Source of the DNA: JBDKTK01 sp039680225
GTDB lineage: Bacteria; Desulfobacterota; Syntrophia; Syntrophales; UBA4778
Assembly (NCBI GenBank): GCA_039680225.1
Contig: JBDKTK010000038.1
Location: forward strand, 1-5,636
DNA: 5,636 bases
Direction: 5' to 3'
Below the pieces are notes generated by a model. The model had not been told where the DNA came from and searched no databases. It saw only the letters and a program-made list of their open reading frames with translations. Below are positions 5,571 to 5,636 of the stretch, in pieces. The position numbers and the translations under genes are program-made. How positions within the stretch are numbered: position 1 is the first letter of the stretch; each line of letters opens with the position of its first letter.

Positions 5571-5636
5571 TTACTTGTTCATCCTGCTTTCTTCCCCTTC
5601 AATCGAGTCCCCTTTTTTTGACAAGGCTGCCGACAC
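5571..5636 (-). CDS. Possible C-terminal tail of an upstream gene
   Basis: Reading the minus strand from the right edge gives 21 codons without a stop, ending ...EGEESRMNK and TAA at 5571-5573. The highly charged ending is like many protein tails, and it would lie 115 bp upstream of ackA on the same strand. The other two minus frames are also open for 11-18 codons, so the frame is not established. No family can be named. Confidence 0.2.
   Translation of the reverse strand: MSAALSKKGDSIEGEESRMNK

Noticed and set aside
1..5636. CRISPR array, tRNA or rRNA gene, insertion sequence
   Set aside because: I saw no regularly spaced repeats, cloverleaf-like segments, transposase motifs or terminal inverted repeats in the window.

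Overview
The window holds five complete or nearly complete genes, one of them cut by the left edge, plus a possible gene tail at the right edge. Codons are GC-rich, the ribosome binding sites are strong and the intergenic stretches are relatively AT-rich. Most of the products carry Sec signal peptides. This suggests a Gram-negative, probably anaerobic or fermentative bacterium. A Desulfobacterota-like or Nitrospirota-like host is a guess from the overall look, since no taxonomic marker gene is present.

Left half, plus strand. The 3' part of a right-handed parallel beta-helix protein (3-731) is followed by a 263-bp non-coding, AT-rich stretch that is dense in small inverted and direct repeats. 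Next comes a secreted 454-residue protein (995-2359) of unassigned family. By eye it consists of seven repeats of an aromatic 'F/Y-x-G-x-LY-x-GT-x-N' unit, consistent with a seven-bladed beta-propeller whose ring is closed by N-terminal and C-terminal strands. A GC-rich hairpin with a T-run follows. After it lie two tandem paralogues (2449-3042 and 3116-3709), both exactly 197 residues, both exported, about half identical, and each built from two copies of a beta-rich repeat. Their leaders also share short sequence blocks, so the duplication appears to have included the upstream region.

Right half, minus strand. A perfect 14-bp-stem bidirectional terminator (3716-3749) separates the plus-strand block from two convergent genes. 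These are a small secreted single-BON-domain protein (3784-4080) and a full-length acetate kinase, ackA (4271-5455), with its catalytic residues recognisable. The last 66 bases may carry the end of another minus-strand gene, but all that can be read is a short open frame.

Functionally, the plus-strand genes look like an envelope or extracellular group (beta-helix, beta-propeller and two small beta-repeat proteins). The BON protein is a likely periplasmic or envelope-stress factor. AckA is a cytoplasmic enzyme interconverting acetate and acetyl phosphate. The sequence does not show that these two halves work together. The least described items are the propeller-like protein and the duplicated 197-residue family with its hairpin-bearing leaders.
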